Positions 40,577-50,105 of a stretch of DNA of 64,000 nt are shown here, piece by piece. Position 1 is the first letter of the stretch, and each line of letters begins with the position of its first letter. The stretch spans positions 1 to 64,000 of the forward strand of contig JBDHDH010000002.1 of assembly GCA_039591615.1 (NCBI GenBank). The letters run 5' to 3'. The notes under the pieces are model-generated. The model was given only the letters and a program-made list of their open reading frames with translations, was not told where the DNA came from and did not search any database. The position numbers and the translations under genes were made by a program. Source of the stretch: JBDHDH01 sp039591615. Lineage in GTDB: Bacteria; Gemmatimonadota; Gemmatimonadetes; Gemmatimonadales; GWC2-71-9.

Positions 40577-41071
40577 ATGCACGAGACGACTGCCAACGAA
40601 CCGGTGTTCACCGGAAAGCGTCGCGCCAAGCTCGACGAGATTCTGAAGCGCTATCCCACGAAGCAGGCAGCGCTGCTTCCGGCGCTCTGGATGGTACAGG
40701 AACACCAACAATGGATCTCTGACGCCGCCATGGCGGAAGTGGCCGATGTCCTGGAGCTGACGCCGGCGTACGTCAAGGGCGTCGTGACGTTTTACACCAT
40801 GTACCACCGCCATCCGGTGGGGGAACACTTTGTACAGGTCTGCACGACGACGCCATGTAACGTTTGTGGAGCGGAGGATGTGGTGCAGGCACTGCTCGAG
40901 CAGACCGGGTGTAGGGAGCTGGGGGCCACTTCGCCCGATGGCAGATTCACGGTCATCGAGGTGGAATGCCTCGGCGCGTGCGGGTTCGCGACTCCCGTCC
41001 TCATCAACGACGATTTCATCGAGAACGTGACCCCAGAACGAGTGCCTGAGATCCTGGCAAGATATCGATGA
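40577..41071 (+). CDS. nuoE: NADH-quinone oxidoreductase subunit E
   Basis: NuoE carries the 2Fe-2S cluster N1a of the NADH-dehydrogenase module. Cluster Cys are in CTTTPCNVCG (about 90-99) and ECLGACGFAP-like ECLGACGFATP (about 133-143). The length, 164 residues, is normal. It lies 27 nt after nuoD and 62 nt before nuoF. Confidence 0.95.
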   Translation: MHETTANEPVFTGKRRAKLDEILKRYPTKQAALLPALWMVQEHQQWISDAAMAEVADVLELTPAYVKGVVTFYTMYHRHPVGEHFVQVCTTTPCNVCGAEDVVQALLEQTGCRELGATSPDGRFTVIEVECLGACGFATPVLINDDFIENVTPERVPEILARYR

Positions 41072-41133
41072 TGCGAAGTGAACGAGTTGGGAGTCGGCAG
41101 CGTTTGGCCGCCCGCGGGGAGAAGGGTGTCTGA

Positions 41134-42441
41134 ATGGGGTATCCTCACGAGCCACATCGCAGCGAGACGCAGGTTCTCAGCACCCACTTCGGCGACGCCG
41201 CTGCGAGGACCTACGACGGATGGGTGAGTCGGGGCGGATACAAGGCCCTCGAGAAAGCCCTCTCCTTGGAGCCGGCCCAGGTCATCGAGGAGGTAAAGGG
41301 ATCGGGACTCCGTGGCCGAGGTGGAGCGGGATTCCCCACGGGTCTGAAGTGGTCGTTCATGCCGAAAGAGAAGTCCAAACCGCACTACCTCTGCTGCAAC
41401 GCCGACGAATCGGAACCCGGCACCTTCAAAGACCGGGAAATCATGCGGTGGACCCCTCACCAGTTGATCGAGGGTTGCGCCATCGCCCAGTACGCCATCC
41501 AGGCAGAAATCACCTACATCTACATTCGAGGGGAATTCACCGAGCCATTGCGAATCATGGAGGAGGCGCTCCGCGAGGCGTACGACCGCGGCGCGCTCGG
41601 CCCCAACGCGCTCGGCACGGGTATGCGGCTGGACATGTTTATCCACCGGGGTGCCGGCGCGTACATCTGTGGCGAAGAAACGGCGCTGATGAATTCCATC
41701 GAGGGCAAGCGTGGGAATCCCCGTGTGAGGCCGCCATTTCCCGCCGCGTATGGCGTCTTCGGAATGCCCACGACCATCAACAACGTCGAAACCCTCGCTT
41801 CCGTACCGCACATCCTCACGCGCGGTGCGGGCTGGTACAAGGCGATGTCGCGTTCGAGTCCAAAGAGCACCGGGACGAAGCTCTTCAGCGTTTGTGGAAA
41901 TGTGCGGAAGCCTGGCAACTACGAGGTGGAAATGGGGTTCCCCCTCGGCGAGCTCATTCACGAGCTCTGCGGGGGCATGCGCGAGGGACGGACGCTCAAG
42001 GCCTGCATTCCGGGCGGATCGTCGGTGCCCGTTCTGAACAAGGAAGAATCGGAGGCCTGCCTCCTCGACTACGAGGGGGTCGTCGAGGCGGGCTCCATGT
42101 TGGGCTCGGGTGGCGTGATCGTCCTGGACGATAGCACCGACATGGTGTACCAGATCATGCGGCTGGCGCGGTTCTACGCCCACGAGTCCTGCGCCCAGTG
42201 TACGCAGTGTCGCGAAGGGACAGCGTGGACAGTGCGAATCCTCGAGAAGATTCTCGCTGGAGAGGGTGAGGCGGAGGATCTGGATCTCCTATTGGACCTC
42301 GCCGAGCAGATGACCGGGAGGACGATCTGTGTGCTGAGCGACTCGTGCGCCGCCCCCGTCGTCAGCGGTATCAAGAAGTTTCGGAACGAGTTTGAGGCCT
42401 ACATCAGCGGTGCCAGGCAACCCGCCGGCGCCCTGGTCTGA
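41134..42441 (+). CDS. nuoF: NADH-quinone oxidoreductase subunit F
   Basis: NuoF binds NADH, FMN and cluster N3. The glycine-rich nucleotide loop LRGRGGAGFPTGLKWSF (about 58-74), CNADESEPGTFKDR, and the cluster motif ESCAQCTQCREGT (about 350-362) are intact over 435 residues. The 62-nt gap before it is the largest inside the operon but holds no clear promoter or terminator. Confidence 0.95.
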   Translation: MGYPHEPHRSETQVLSTHFGDAAARTYDGWVSRGGYKALEKALSLEPAQVIEEVKGSGLRGRGGAGFPTGLKWSFMPKEKSKPHYLCCNADESEPGTFKDREIMRWTPHQLIEGCAIAQYAIQAEITYIYIRGEFTEPLRIMEEALREAYDRGALGPNALGTGMRLDMFIHRGAGAYICGEETALMNSIEGKRGNPRVRPPFPAAYGVFGMPTTINNVETLASVPHILTRGAGWYKAMSRSSPKSTGTKLFSVCGNVRKPGNYEVEMGFPLGELIHELCGGMREGRTLKACIPGGSSVPVLNKEESEACLLDYEGVVEAGSMLGSGGVIVLDDSTDMVYQIMRLARFYAHESCAQCTQCREGTAWTVRILEKILAGEGEAEDLDLLLDLAEQMTGRTICVLSDSCAAPVVSGIKKFRNEFEAYISGARQPAGALV

Positions 42442-42449
42442 GGGGATCG

Positions 42450-44033
42450 ATGGCTGAGCACGAACTGGTCACACTCACCATCGAGGGCACAGAGGTTGCC
42501 GTGCCCAAGGGGACCACGATACTCGAAGCCGCCAAGCAGGCGGGTGTTCTGATTCCACACTACTGCTATCACCCCGGTCTGCCCATCGTGGGCGTATGCC
42601 GGATGTGTCTCGTGGACGTCGAGGGCGTACCGAAACTCCAGATCGGGTGCCAGGCCCAAGTGGTGGAGGGGCAGGTGGTTCATGTTTTCTCGGAGGAAGC
42701 CCAGAAGGCCCGGCAGAGTGTGCTCGAATTCCTTCTGATCAATCACCCTCTCGATTGCCCGATCTGCGACCAGGCTGGCGAGTGTGAGCTTCAGGACTTC
42801 GTGTTCCAGGAAGGGCGTGCCCGCACGCGATACACGCCGACCTACGCCAAGCGATTCAATCCGGTTGAGGATTTCGGTGGGGACGTCATCTATGTCCCGA
42901 ATAGGTGTATTCTGTGCACTCGATGCGTGCGGTTTATGGACCACGTCGCGGACGATCCCATCTTGAACGTGAGCGAGCGTGGCGATCGCGCCTTCATCGG
43001 CGTTCATCCGGATCGGGAGTTGGATCACGCGTGGGCCGGCAACGTCGTGGACCTCTGTCCGGTGGGTTCGCTGCTGTCCAAAGACTTCCTCCACAAGGCC
43101 CGCGCCTGGGAGCTCGACAAAACAGCCAGCGTGTGCACGGGTTGTTCGCAGGGCTGCAATGTGAACCTCGACAGTCGAAACAACCTGGTCGTGCGAATTC
43201 GCCCCCGCGCCAACCTCGACCTGAACCAATACTTCATCTGCGACCACGGCCGACTCGACTACCGCTGGATCAATCGGGGCGATCGCATCGATGCACCGCT
43301 CGTCCAGCACGGGGGTGGGCTGGTGGCGACGGACTGGGACCATGCCCTGGCGACAACGGTCTCGGCCATCAAGGGTGCCAGCGGACGCGCGGTCGCACTC
43401 GTCTCTCCCGGCGCTTCCTGCGAAGCGCTGTACCTGACGAAAGCCGTCTTGCAAGGATTTGACCTCCGGGTGGCCTTCCGGGTCGAGCGCGTGGAGGGCG
43501 AGGCTCCACTCCCCGGGGTGCCGAACCTCGCCCTTCGCAGCGAGCGGGCCCCCAACGTGTCGGGCGCGAGGCTCCTCGGTTTCGCGGAGGACTTCGACGA
43601 CGCCATCGGAGCATTGGACCGGGTGTCTTTGCTCCTGGTGCTCGACGAGGCTCTGGACGGGGTCAGCGCCGAGCTCCTGGCCCAGGCAGGCACAGTCATC
43701 CACTTGGGCACGGTCTTACCGGACGCAATTCGGAAGGCCCAGGCCGTACTCCCGATCACGAACGTCGCGGAAGAAGACGGCACCTTCGTGAATCGCGATC
43801 GGCGTGTGCAACGCTACTTTCAGGCGAAAGCGGCTCCGGGGATGGCGCGGCCGGCATGGTGGGTCCTGAGTGAGCTGCTCAACCAGCTCGCGTTGGGCGA
43901 GCCGCTCGCCGACGCGGAGGAGGCGTTCGCACGGATGGCGGAGGCGGAGCCAGCCTTTTCGGGGCTCTCGTATCACCGTCTCGGTTACCAAGGCGTGGTG
44001 CTCAACGGGGTACGGGTCGCGGGAGCGGTGTGA
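42450..44033 (+). CDS. nuoG: NADH-quinone oxidoreductase subunit G (short form)
   Basis: NuoG is the iron-sulfur electron-transfer subunit. All N-terminal clusters are present: 2Fe-2S (HYCYHPGL, GVCRMC, QIGC), the His-Cys3 4Fe-4S site (DCPICDQAGECELQDF, preceded by NHP), CILCTRCVRF with a later CPVGSL, and the CTGCSQGCN...ICDHG site. At 527 residues the molybdopterin-oxidoreductase-like C-terminal domain is much shorter than in typical 700-900 residue NuoG. No frameshift is seen, so it is a genuine short form. It ends in TGATG with nuoH. Confidence 0.92.
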   Translation: MAEHELVTLTIEGTEVAVPKGTTILEAAKQAGVLIPHYCYHPGLPIVGVCRMCLVDVEGVPKLQIGCQAQVVEGQVVHVFSEEAQKARQSVLEFLLINHPLDCPICDQAGECELQDFVFQEGRARTRYTPTYAKRFNPVEDFGGDVIYVPNRCILCTRCVRFMDHVADDPILNVSERGDRAFIGVHPDRELDHAWAGNVVDLCPVGSLLSKDFLHKARAWELDKTASVCTGCSQGCNVNLDSRNNLVVRIRPRANLDLNQYFICDHGRLDYRWINRGDRIDAPLVQHGGGLVATDWDHALATTVSAIKGASGRAVALVSPGASCEALYLTKAVLQGFDLRVAFRVERVEGEAPLPGVPNLALRSERAPNVSGARLLGFAEDFDDAIGALDRVSLLLVLDEALDGVSAELLAQAGTVIHLGTVLPDAIRKAQAVLPITNVAEEDGTFVNRDRRVQRYFQAKAAPGMARPAWWVLSELLNQLALGEPLADAEEAFARMAEAEPAFSGLSYHRLGYQGVVLNGVRVAGAV

Positions 44034-45256
44034 TGACGCCGGAGCTCAAGGGGTTTCTCCTCGTCGCGATTGCCCGGATGCTGGCGGTGTTCGGCGCTCT
44101 GATGGTGGGCGTGATGCTCGTCATCTGGGCCGAGCGGCGGGTCAGTGGCTTCATACAGGATCGGCTTGGTCCCAATCGTGTGGGGCCCGCGGGGTTGCTC
44201 CAGTCGGTCGCGGATGGTGTCAAGAACTTCATGAAGGAGGAAGCGTTTCCGCGGCAGGCTGATCCGGTCCTCTTCCTCATCGCCCCGGCCATGTCGTTTA
44301 TCCCGGCCCTGCTGTTGTTCGCGGTCATTCCTTTCGCCGCCCCGATTCCGGGCTTCGATGTCACAGTCAGTCTTCCTGGCCTACGGTGGCTCGGTCGGTG
44401 GGTGTACGAAGGCCCTATTCCGATGGTGGTGGCGGATCTGCCCATTGGGTTCTTGCTCATCCTCGCCGTCTCCAGCCTCGGGGTGTACGGCATCGTGTTG
44501 GCGGGCTGGTCGTCTAACAGCAAGTACGCGTTCCTGGGGGGGCTCCGGGCGAGTGCGCAGATGATCAGTTACGAAGTCGCGCTCGGAATGAGCATCATCG
44601 CGGTCCTGATCCTGGCGGGCAACGTCACGCTCTCCGCCGTGATTGCGGCGCAGCAGGAGTCCGTGTGGTTTGTCGTGGCCCTCACGCTGGGCTTTCTCAT
44701 GTTCATGATCTCGGCGCTCGCGGAGACCAACCGGCTTCCCTTCGACCTGCCGGAGGCGGAAGCGGAGCTGGTCGCGGGATATCACACCGAATACAGCTCG
44801 ATGAGGTTCGCGTTCTTCTTCATCGCCGAGTACGCTGCGCTGATTACCATGTCGGCCTTGATCTCCACACTCTTCTTTGGTGGTTGGGATATCCCCTTCA
44901 CGACGTGGGACGAGGGACCAGCGTCGGTCCTGCGGACGCTGGCCACGCTGGGTGCGTTCACGATGAAGACGATGTTCTTCATCTTCGCCTACATCTGGAT
45001 TCGCTGGACGCTTCCTCGATTCCGGTATGACCAGTTGATGGCCCTGGGGTGGAAGTTCCTCCTTCCAACGGCGTTGGGATACATCCTGCTCATCGCAACG
45101 GTCGTGTGGGCATTGGACACCGTGCCGATCGCGTTCGGCCCAGCGTACGGCGGGGTGCTGTTCGGCGTGAACCTCCTGCTTCTGTACGGACTGTTCTGGC
45201 TGCTGGACCGCGGGCGGCTGTTTGCCGGCGGATTGCAGCGCGAGAGGCGGCGGTGA
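44033..45256 (+). CDS. nuoH: NADH-quinone oxidoreductase subunit H
   Basis: NuoH links the peripheral arm to the membrane arm and lines the quinone tunnel. The 407 residues contain AERRVSGFIQDRLGPNRVGPAG (about 38-59), AETNRLPFDLPEAEAELVAGYHTEYS (about 230-255) and about nine membrane spans. The ATG at 44033 overlaps the nuoG stop; a GTG one codon upstream is possible. It overlaps nuoI by 1 nt. Confidence 0.95.
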   Translation: MTPELKGFLLVAIARMLAVFGALMVGVMLVIWAERRVSGFIQDRLGPNRVGPAGLLQSVADGVKNFMKEEAFPRQADPVLFLIAPAMSFIPALLLFAVIPFAAPIPGFDVTVSLPGLRWLGRWVYEGPIPMVVADLPIGFLLILAVSSLGVYGIVLAGWSSNSKYAFLGGLRASAQMISYEVALGMSIIAVLILAGNVTLSAVIAAQQESVWFVVALTLGFLMFMISALAETNRLPFDLPEAEAELVAGYHTEYSSMRFAFFFIAEYAALITMSALISTLFFGGWDIPFTTWDEGPASVLRTLATLGAFTMKTMFFIFAYIWIRWTLPRFRYDQLMALGWKFLLPTALGYILLIATVVWALDTVPIAFGPAYGGVLFGVNLLLLYGLFWLLDRGRLFAGGLQRERRR

Positions 45257-45762
45257 TGGCTATCGGGGTGAAGGTGATGAAGCGGCCGAGTCAGGAGGTC
45301 AATTACCTCCGATCGGCGCTCAAGGGCATGGCTTTGACATTCAGTCACCTCTTCCGGCCCAAGGTCACGATGGAATACCCGGAGGAGAAGGCAACGGATG
45401 AGTGGACGATCTCTGCGCGCTGGCGGGGAACCCATCGGATGCTCACCGACGAGCAAGGGCGAGCCAAGTGTGTCGCGTGTGGCCTGTGTCCCCAGATTTG
45501 CCCCGCGAACTGCATCAAGCTCGTGCCCGGCGAGGATGAGGAAGGTCATCGGTATCCGCTGATCTACGAGATCGACGAGTTCCGCTGCGTCTTCTGTGGC
45601 TACTGCCAAGAGGTTTGCCCCGAGGAGGCGATCCACGTCGGCGTCCATTACGAGAACGCGGAGTACCAGCGAGGGCGCTTCGTCTACGACCTCGAGCGCC
45701 TGTGTGCACAGACGCACCCCGTGTCGTCGCTCTGGGATCCCTCCGACCCCAAGGGAGAGTAG
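45256..45762 (+). CDS. nuoI: NADH-quinone oxidoreductase subunit I
   Basis: NuoI carries the two 4Fe-4S clusters N6a and N6b. The twin motifs CVACGLCPQICPANCI (about 75-90) and CVFCGYCQEVCPEEAI (about 115-130) are intact over 168 residues. The ATG at 45256 overlaps the nuoH stop. An N-terminal amphipathic helix (LRSALKGMALTFSHLF) would dock it to the membrane arm. Confidence 0.95.
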   Translation: MAIGVKVMKRPSQEVNYLRSALKGMALTFSHLFRPKVTMEYPEEKATDEWTISARWRGTHRMLTDEQGRAKCVACGLCPQICPANCIKLVPGEDEEGHRYPLIYEIDEFRCVFCGYCQEVCPEEAIHVGVHYENAEYQRGRFVYDLERLCAQTHPVSSLWDPSDPKGE

Positions 45763-45763
45763 C

Positions 45764-46279
45764 GTGACGACAGTCGTATTCTGGTTCTTCGCCACAACGG
45801 CCATCGTGTCCGCGTTCCTCTGCATCACGCGGCGGAGCCCAGTGGCGAGCGCCCTCTGGCTCGTGAATACGCTCTTTTCGCTGGCCGCCATCTTCGTGTT
45901 GCTGGACGCGCATTTCATCGCCGCCATTCAAGTGCTGGTGTACGCAGGCGCCATCATGGTCCTCTTTCTGTTCGTGATCATGCTCCTCAACGTCGGGCGT
46001 AGTGAGCCGAGTGACATGGTGGGTTGGACGGGGAGGATCGTGATGCTGGCCATCGGAGGACTCTTGGCGGCGGAGCTGTGGGTGGTCACTCGCATCGTGC
46101 CGGTGGATGAGATCCGGCTTCCTGCCGGGGCACTGCGGCGGATGACGGAAGAGCAGGGTGCCGTAGGCGTGATCAGCGATAGGCTCTTTCGCGACTATCT
46201 CGTGCCCTTCGAGCTCACATCCGTTCTCCTGCTGGCCGCGATCGTTGGGGCGGTCGTGCTCGCGAAGAGGCGGCTCTGA
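45764..46279 (+). CDS. nuoJ: NADH-quinone oxidoreductase subunit J
   Basis: NuoJ is a five-span membrane-arm subunit. The block ALWLVNTLFSLAAIFVLLDAHFIAAIQVLVYAGAIMVLFLFVIMLLN (about 27-73) is the family core with the conserved pi-bulge helix. The GTG at 45764, 1 nt after nuoI, gives 171 residues; the upstream frame is a shadow of nuoI. It overlaps nuoK by 1 nt. Confidence 0.93.
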   Translation: MTTVVFWFFATTAIVSAFLCITRRSPVASALWLVNTLFSLAAIFVLLDAHFIAAIQVLVYAGAIMVLFLFVIMLLNVGRSEPSDMVGWTGRIVMLAIGGLLAAELWVVTRIVPVDEIRLPAGALRRMTEEQGAVGVISDRLFRDYLVPFELTSVLLLAAIVGAVVLAKRRL

Positions 46280-46575
46280 TGCTCCTAGGTGAGTCCCTCG
46301 CCGTCTCGGCGATTCTGTTCAGCCTCGGCGTGGCAGGCGTCCTGCTGCGCCGCAACGCCATCATCATCTTCATGTGCATCGAGCTGATGCTCAACGCGGT
46401 GAACCTGTCGTTCGTCGCACTTGCCCAGCAGCTCGGTCAGGATGGCCAAGTCTTCGTGTTTTTCGTCATGGCGGTAGCGGCGGCTGAGGCGGCGGTGGGA
46501 TTGGCAATCGTCATCGCGATTTATCGCCACAAGCCCACTGTCAACGTCAAACAGATCAACTTGCTCAGAGGATGA
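46279..46575 (+). CDS. nuoK: NADH-quinone oxidoreductase subunit K
   Basis: NuoK is a three-span membrane-arm subunit with two key Glu residues; here they lie in MCIELMLNAVNLSFVA (about 32-47) and AVAAAEAAVGLAIVIA (about 66-81). The 98 residues are standard. It overlaps nuoL by 4 nt (ATGA). Confidence 0.95.
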   Translation: MLLGESLAVSAILFSLGVAGVLLRRNAIIIFMCIELMLNAVNLSFVALAQQLGQDGQVFVFFVMAVAAAEAAVGLAIVIAIYRHKPTVNVKQINLLRG

Positions 46576-48551
46576 TGCCGGAATCAGTCGGGTTTGCGTG
46601 GCTCATCGTGTTGCTGCCGCTGGCGGGGTTCGTGGCGAACGGCTGGCTTAGCTTCGTGCGACCCGATGCAAAGCGCGCGGTGAGCGTGATCGGCGTCGGA
46701 TCGGTGGCGTTGGCGTTCCTGATCGGCCTCACCGTCGTCGCGGGTGCGGCATCCGCTTCCGGGACCGAGCCCCTGGTGCTGCACTACTGGGACTGGATGC
46801 CTGTGGGGAGTCTGCGGGTCGAGGTCGCGCTCCAGGTCGATCAGCTGTCCGCAGTCATGGTTCTGGTCGTCACCGGAGTCGGCACGCTGATCCATCTGTT
46901 CAGCGTCGGCTACATGCACGAGGAACCAGGGTACGCGCGCTATTTCGCGTATCTGAACCTGTTCATCTTTTTCATGTTGATCCTCGTGCTGGGCGCCAAC
47001 TTCCCGTTGATGTTCGTTGGGTGGGAGGGCGTGGGGCTGTGCAGCTACCTCCTCATTGGCTTCTGGTTCGAGGTGGAGGCATACGCGAACGCCGGCAAGA
47101 AGGCGTTCATCATGAACCGGATCGGGGACTTCGGCTTCCTCGTAGCAATGTTCATGATCTTCCAGCAGGTGGGGAGCCTGGACTTCGTTGAAGTGTTCGA
47201 AGTGGCACCTGCTACGTTCGTCATTGGCGGCGGGACGATCACGCTCATTACACTGGCGCTGTTTCTCGGCTGCACCGGTAAGTCAGCGCAAATCCCGCTG
47301 CACACCTGGCTCCCGGATGCCATGGCTGGGCCGACCCCTGTCTCGGCGCTGATCCACGCTGCCACCATGGTTACGGCTGGCGTCTATCTCGTCGCGCGTA
47401 CCAACGTGCTGTTTGCCATGGCGCCGGTGTCGAGCCTGGTCGTTGTAACCGTTGGCGCCGCAACGGCGCTGTTCGCCGCCACGATTGCACTGAAGCAATG
47501 GGACATCAAGAAAGTCCTGGCGTACTCGACCGTTTCGCAGCTGGGCTACATGTTCATGGGAGTCGGCGCCGGGGCGTACGCCGCCGGGATGTTCCACCTC
47601 GTAACCCATGCGTTTTTCAAGGCGCTCCTCTTTCTGGGAGCAGGGAGCGTGATCCACACGCTCCACCATGCGTTCCACGCGACACACCGGCATGAGGATG
47701 CGCAAGACATGCGCAACATGGGTGGATTGGGACGCGCAATGCCGTGGACCGCCGGCCTCATGTGGGTGGCCACGTTCGCGATCGCCGGTGTCCCGGGGTT
47801 CTCGGGTTTCTTTTCCAAGGATGGCATTCTCGCGGCGGTGTTCGCTCGCGGGCACGAGGCACCGGCCTTCTACGTTCTGTGGGTGGTCGGTTCACTCGCG
47901 GCCTTCATGACCGCGTTCTACATGACCCGGCTCATGGTGTATACCTTCCACGGTCCCAATCGCACGGGGGAGGAAGAGCGGCGTCACCTCTTCGAGGCGC
48001 CGTGGGTCATGACGGCGCCTCTGGTGGTTCTCGGTGTCGGGAGTGTCGTGGCCGGGCTGCTCAACCTGCCGCACGTGCTGCCCGGAGCAGGGTGGCTCGA
48101 GCACTGGTTGGAACCCGTCACCGAACTGGGTGCGCGCTATCTCCCGGAAGTCCATCTGAGTACCGGAACCGAGTGGGCTCTCCTGGGCTCGGCCACGCTC
48201 GTGGCCGTGGCCGGGATTCTCGGAGCGCTCACGTTCCTCAAGCCAAAGACCCTGCCGGTAGCCCGTGAGGCTCTGCCGGAGGTGGGTATCCAGCACGCGC
48301 TCCTCAACAAGTGGTATGTCGACGAGATCTACGACACGCTCGTGGTCCGACCCGTCGTCTGGCTCTCCGAGCGGGTCTTTTGGCGCGTCGTGGATGATGG
48401 CGTGATCGACGGGGTCGCCGTCAACGGCTCTGCGCGGCTCGCGCGCGGCTTGGGCGTAGTGGGGAGCTGGGTGCAGCGGGGGGTCGTTTCGGTGTACGTC
48501 CTCATCTTCGTGTTGGGAAGCATCGCGCTTCTCTACGCGTTTACGCGATAG
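46572..48551 (+). CDS. nuoL: NADH-quinone oxidoreductase subunit L
   Basis: NuoL is the distal antiporter-like proton pump, with a long lateral helix at its C-terminus. The 659 residues show NLFIFFMLILVLGANFPLMFVGWEGVGLCSYLLIGFW, the KSAQIPLHTWLPDAMAGPTPVSALIHAATMVTAGVYL block (about 237-273) and about 15 spans. A His-rich loop (HTLHHAFHATHRHED, about 358-372) is notable. Normal length. Confidence 0.95.
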   Translation: MMPESVGFAWLIVLLPLAGFVANGWLSFVRPDAKRAVSVIGVGSVALAFLIGLTVVAGAASASGTEPLVLHYWDWMPVGSLRVEVALQVDQLSAVMVLVVTGVGTLIHLFSVGYMHEEPGYARYFAYLNLFIFFMLILVLGANFPLMFVGWEGVGLCSYLLIGFWFEVEAYANAGKKAFIMNRIGDFGFLVAMFMIFQQVGSLDFVEVFEVAPATFVIGGGTITLITLALFLGCTGKSAQIPLHTWLPDAMAGPTPVSALIHAATMVTAGVYLVARTNVLFAMAPVSSLVVVTVGAATALFAATIALKQWDIKKVLAYSTVSQLGYMFMGVGAGAYAAGMFHLVTHAFFKALLFLGAGSVIHTLHHAFHATHRHEDAQDMRNMGGLGRAMPWTAGLMWVATFAIAGVPGFSGFFSKDGILAAVFARGHEAPAFYVLWVVGSLAAFMTAFYMTRLMVYTFHGPNRTGEEERRHLFEAPWVMTAPLVVLGVGSVVAGLLNLPHVLPGAGWLEHWLEPVTELGARYLPEVHLSTGTEWALLGSATLVAVAGILGALTFLKPKTLPVAREALPEVGIQHALLNKWYVDEIYDTLVVRPVVWLSERVFWRVVDDGVIDGVAVNGSARLARGLGVVGSWVQRGVVSVYVLIFVLGSIALLYAFTR

Positions 48552-48566
48552 GGACTGGTTCACCAC

Positions 48567-50105
48567 ATGGAATACGGAGCGTGGATTCTCGATGCACTGC
48601 TGCTGATCCCGTTGGTGGGAGGGCTCGCGGTGCTCCTTCGCCCCGAAGCACAAGCGAAGCACCTGGCCCTCGTGGTGGCCGTGGCGGAGTTCTTTCTGTC
48701 GATCCCGCTGTGGTGGTTGTTCGATCCCGGCACTGCGGCGATGCAGTTCGAGATTGTGCACCCCTGGATCCCAGCCTGGGGGATCACCTATCGAGTCGGA
48801 TTGGACGGCATCTCGCTCTTCATGGTGTTGCTCACGACCCTCACAATGCCACTCGCTGTACTGGGGAGCTGGAGCTACATCAAGGAGCGGGAGCGCGCGT
48901 ACTATGCGTTACTGCTCGTGCTCACGACGGGCATGTTGGGCGTGTTCGTCGCCCTCGATCTCTTCGTCTTCTATGTCTTCTGGGAGATCATGCTCATCCC
49001 CATGTACTTCATCATCGGAGTCTGGGGAGGGGAACGCCGTCTCTACGCGGCCATCAAGTTCTTCGTGTACACCTTCGTCGGATCGCTCCTCATGCTGGTC
49101 GCGATCTTGTCCCTGTACTACCTGGTAGGTCGCGCGACCGGGACGCACTCCTTCGACTACCGGCACATCTTGGCGAACATCGGCGTGGCGGACCGATGGG
49201 CCTTCTGGCTCTTCGGGGCGTTCTTCTTGGCGTTCGCCATCAAGGTTCCGATGTTCCCGTTCCACACGTGGCTTCCCGATGCCCATGTGGAGGCGCCAAC
49301 GGCTGGTTCGGTGATCCTCGCGGGGATTCTCTTGAAGATGGGGACGTACGGGTTCCTGCGGTTTGCGGTTCCGTTCTTCCCGCAGGTGGCGTTGCACCCG
49401 ACCGTGGTAACGATCGTCGTCGGGCTGGCGCTCGTCGGCATCATCTACGGTGCCCTGGTCGCCATGGTCCAACCCGACTTCAAGAAGCTGATCGCATACT
49501 CGTCCATCAGTCATTTGGGGTTCGTGATGCTGGGGATCTGGGCTCTCACCGTCGCGTCCGTGGAGGGGGCCATCATCATCATGGTCAACCATGGCATCTC
49601 CACTGGAGCCCTCTTCTTCCTCGCCGGTATGCTGTACGAGCGACGACACACCAGGGCCATCGCCGAGTTCGGCGGCGTCGCCCGGGTCGTACCCGCGTTC
49701 GCGGCCGTCCTCACGTTGGTCGCGCTCTCATCGATCGGGCTCCCGGGGACGAACGGTTTTATCGGTGAGTTTCTCGTCCTGATCGGATCCTTCGGCACGT
49801 ACCCGTGGGCTACCGCGGTTGCTACGACGGGCGTCATCTTCGCGGCTGCGTATCTCCTCTGGGCACTGCAGCGGATCATCTATAACAAGCTCGACAAGCC
49901 CGAGAATGAGCAGATGCAGGATCTCAGCCGGCGTGAACTCATTGTGCTCGCGCCATTGCTTGCGCTGATTCTGTGGATCGGGCTCTATCCTGCACCCTTC
50001 TTGCACCGAATCGAATCGTCGGCCAGCGCGCTGGTCGAGCAAGTGCATGAGGAACGTGGGCAGATGGTGATGGTCGAGCCGGTGATGGAGGGTGATCCCC
50101 GATGA
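48567..50105 (+). CDS. nuoM: NADH-quinone oxidoreductase subunit M
   Basis: NuoM is the second antiporter-like pump. The 512 residues contain FYVFWEIMLIPMYFIIGVWGG (about 134-154) and KVPMFPFHTWLPDAHVEAPTAGSVILAGILLKMGTYG (about 227-263), with the pump-path Glu and Lys in place. It starts 15 nt after nuoL and overlaps nuoN by 4 nt (ATGA). Confidence 0.95.
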   Translation: MEYGAWILDALLLIPLVGGLAVLLRPEAQAKHLALVVAVAEFFLSIPLWWLFDPGTAAMQFEIVHPWIPAWGITYRVGLDGISLFMVLLTTLTMPLAVLGSWSYIKERERAYYALLLVLTTGMLGVFVALDLFVFYVFWEIMLIPMYFIIGVWGGERRLYAAIKFFVYTFVGSLLMLVAILSLYYLVGRATGTHSFDYRHILANIGVADRWAFWLFGAFFLAFAIKVPMFPFHTWLPDAHVEAPTAGSVILAGILLKMGTYGFLRFAVPFFPQVALHPTVVTIVVGLALVGIIYGALVAMVQPDFKKLIAYSSISHLGFVMLGIWALTVASVEGAIIIMVNHGISTGALFFLAGMLYERRHTRAIAEFGGVARVVPAFAAVLTLVALSSIGLPGTNGFIGEFLVLIGSFGTYPWATAVATTGVIFAAAYLLWALQRIIYNKLDKPENEQMQDLSRRELIVLAPLLALILWIGLYPAPFLHRIESSASALVEQVHEERGQMVMVEPVMEGDPR

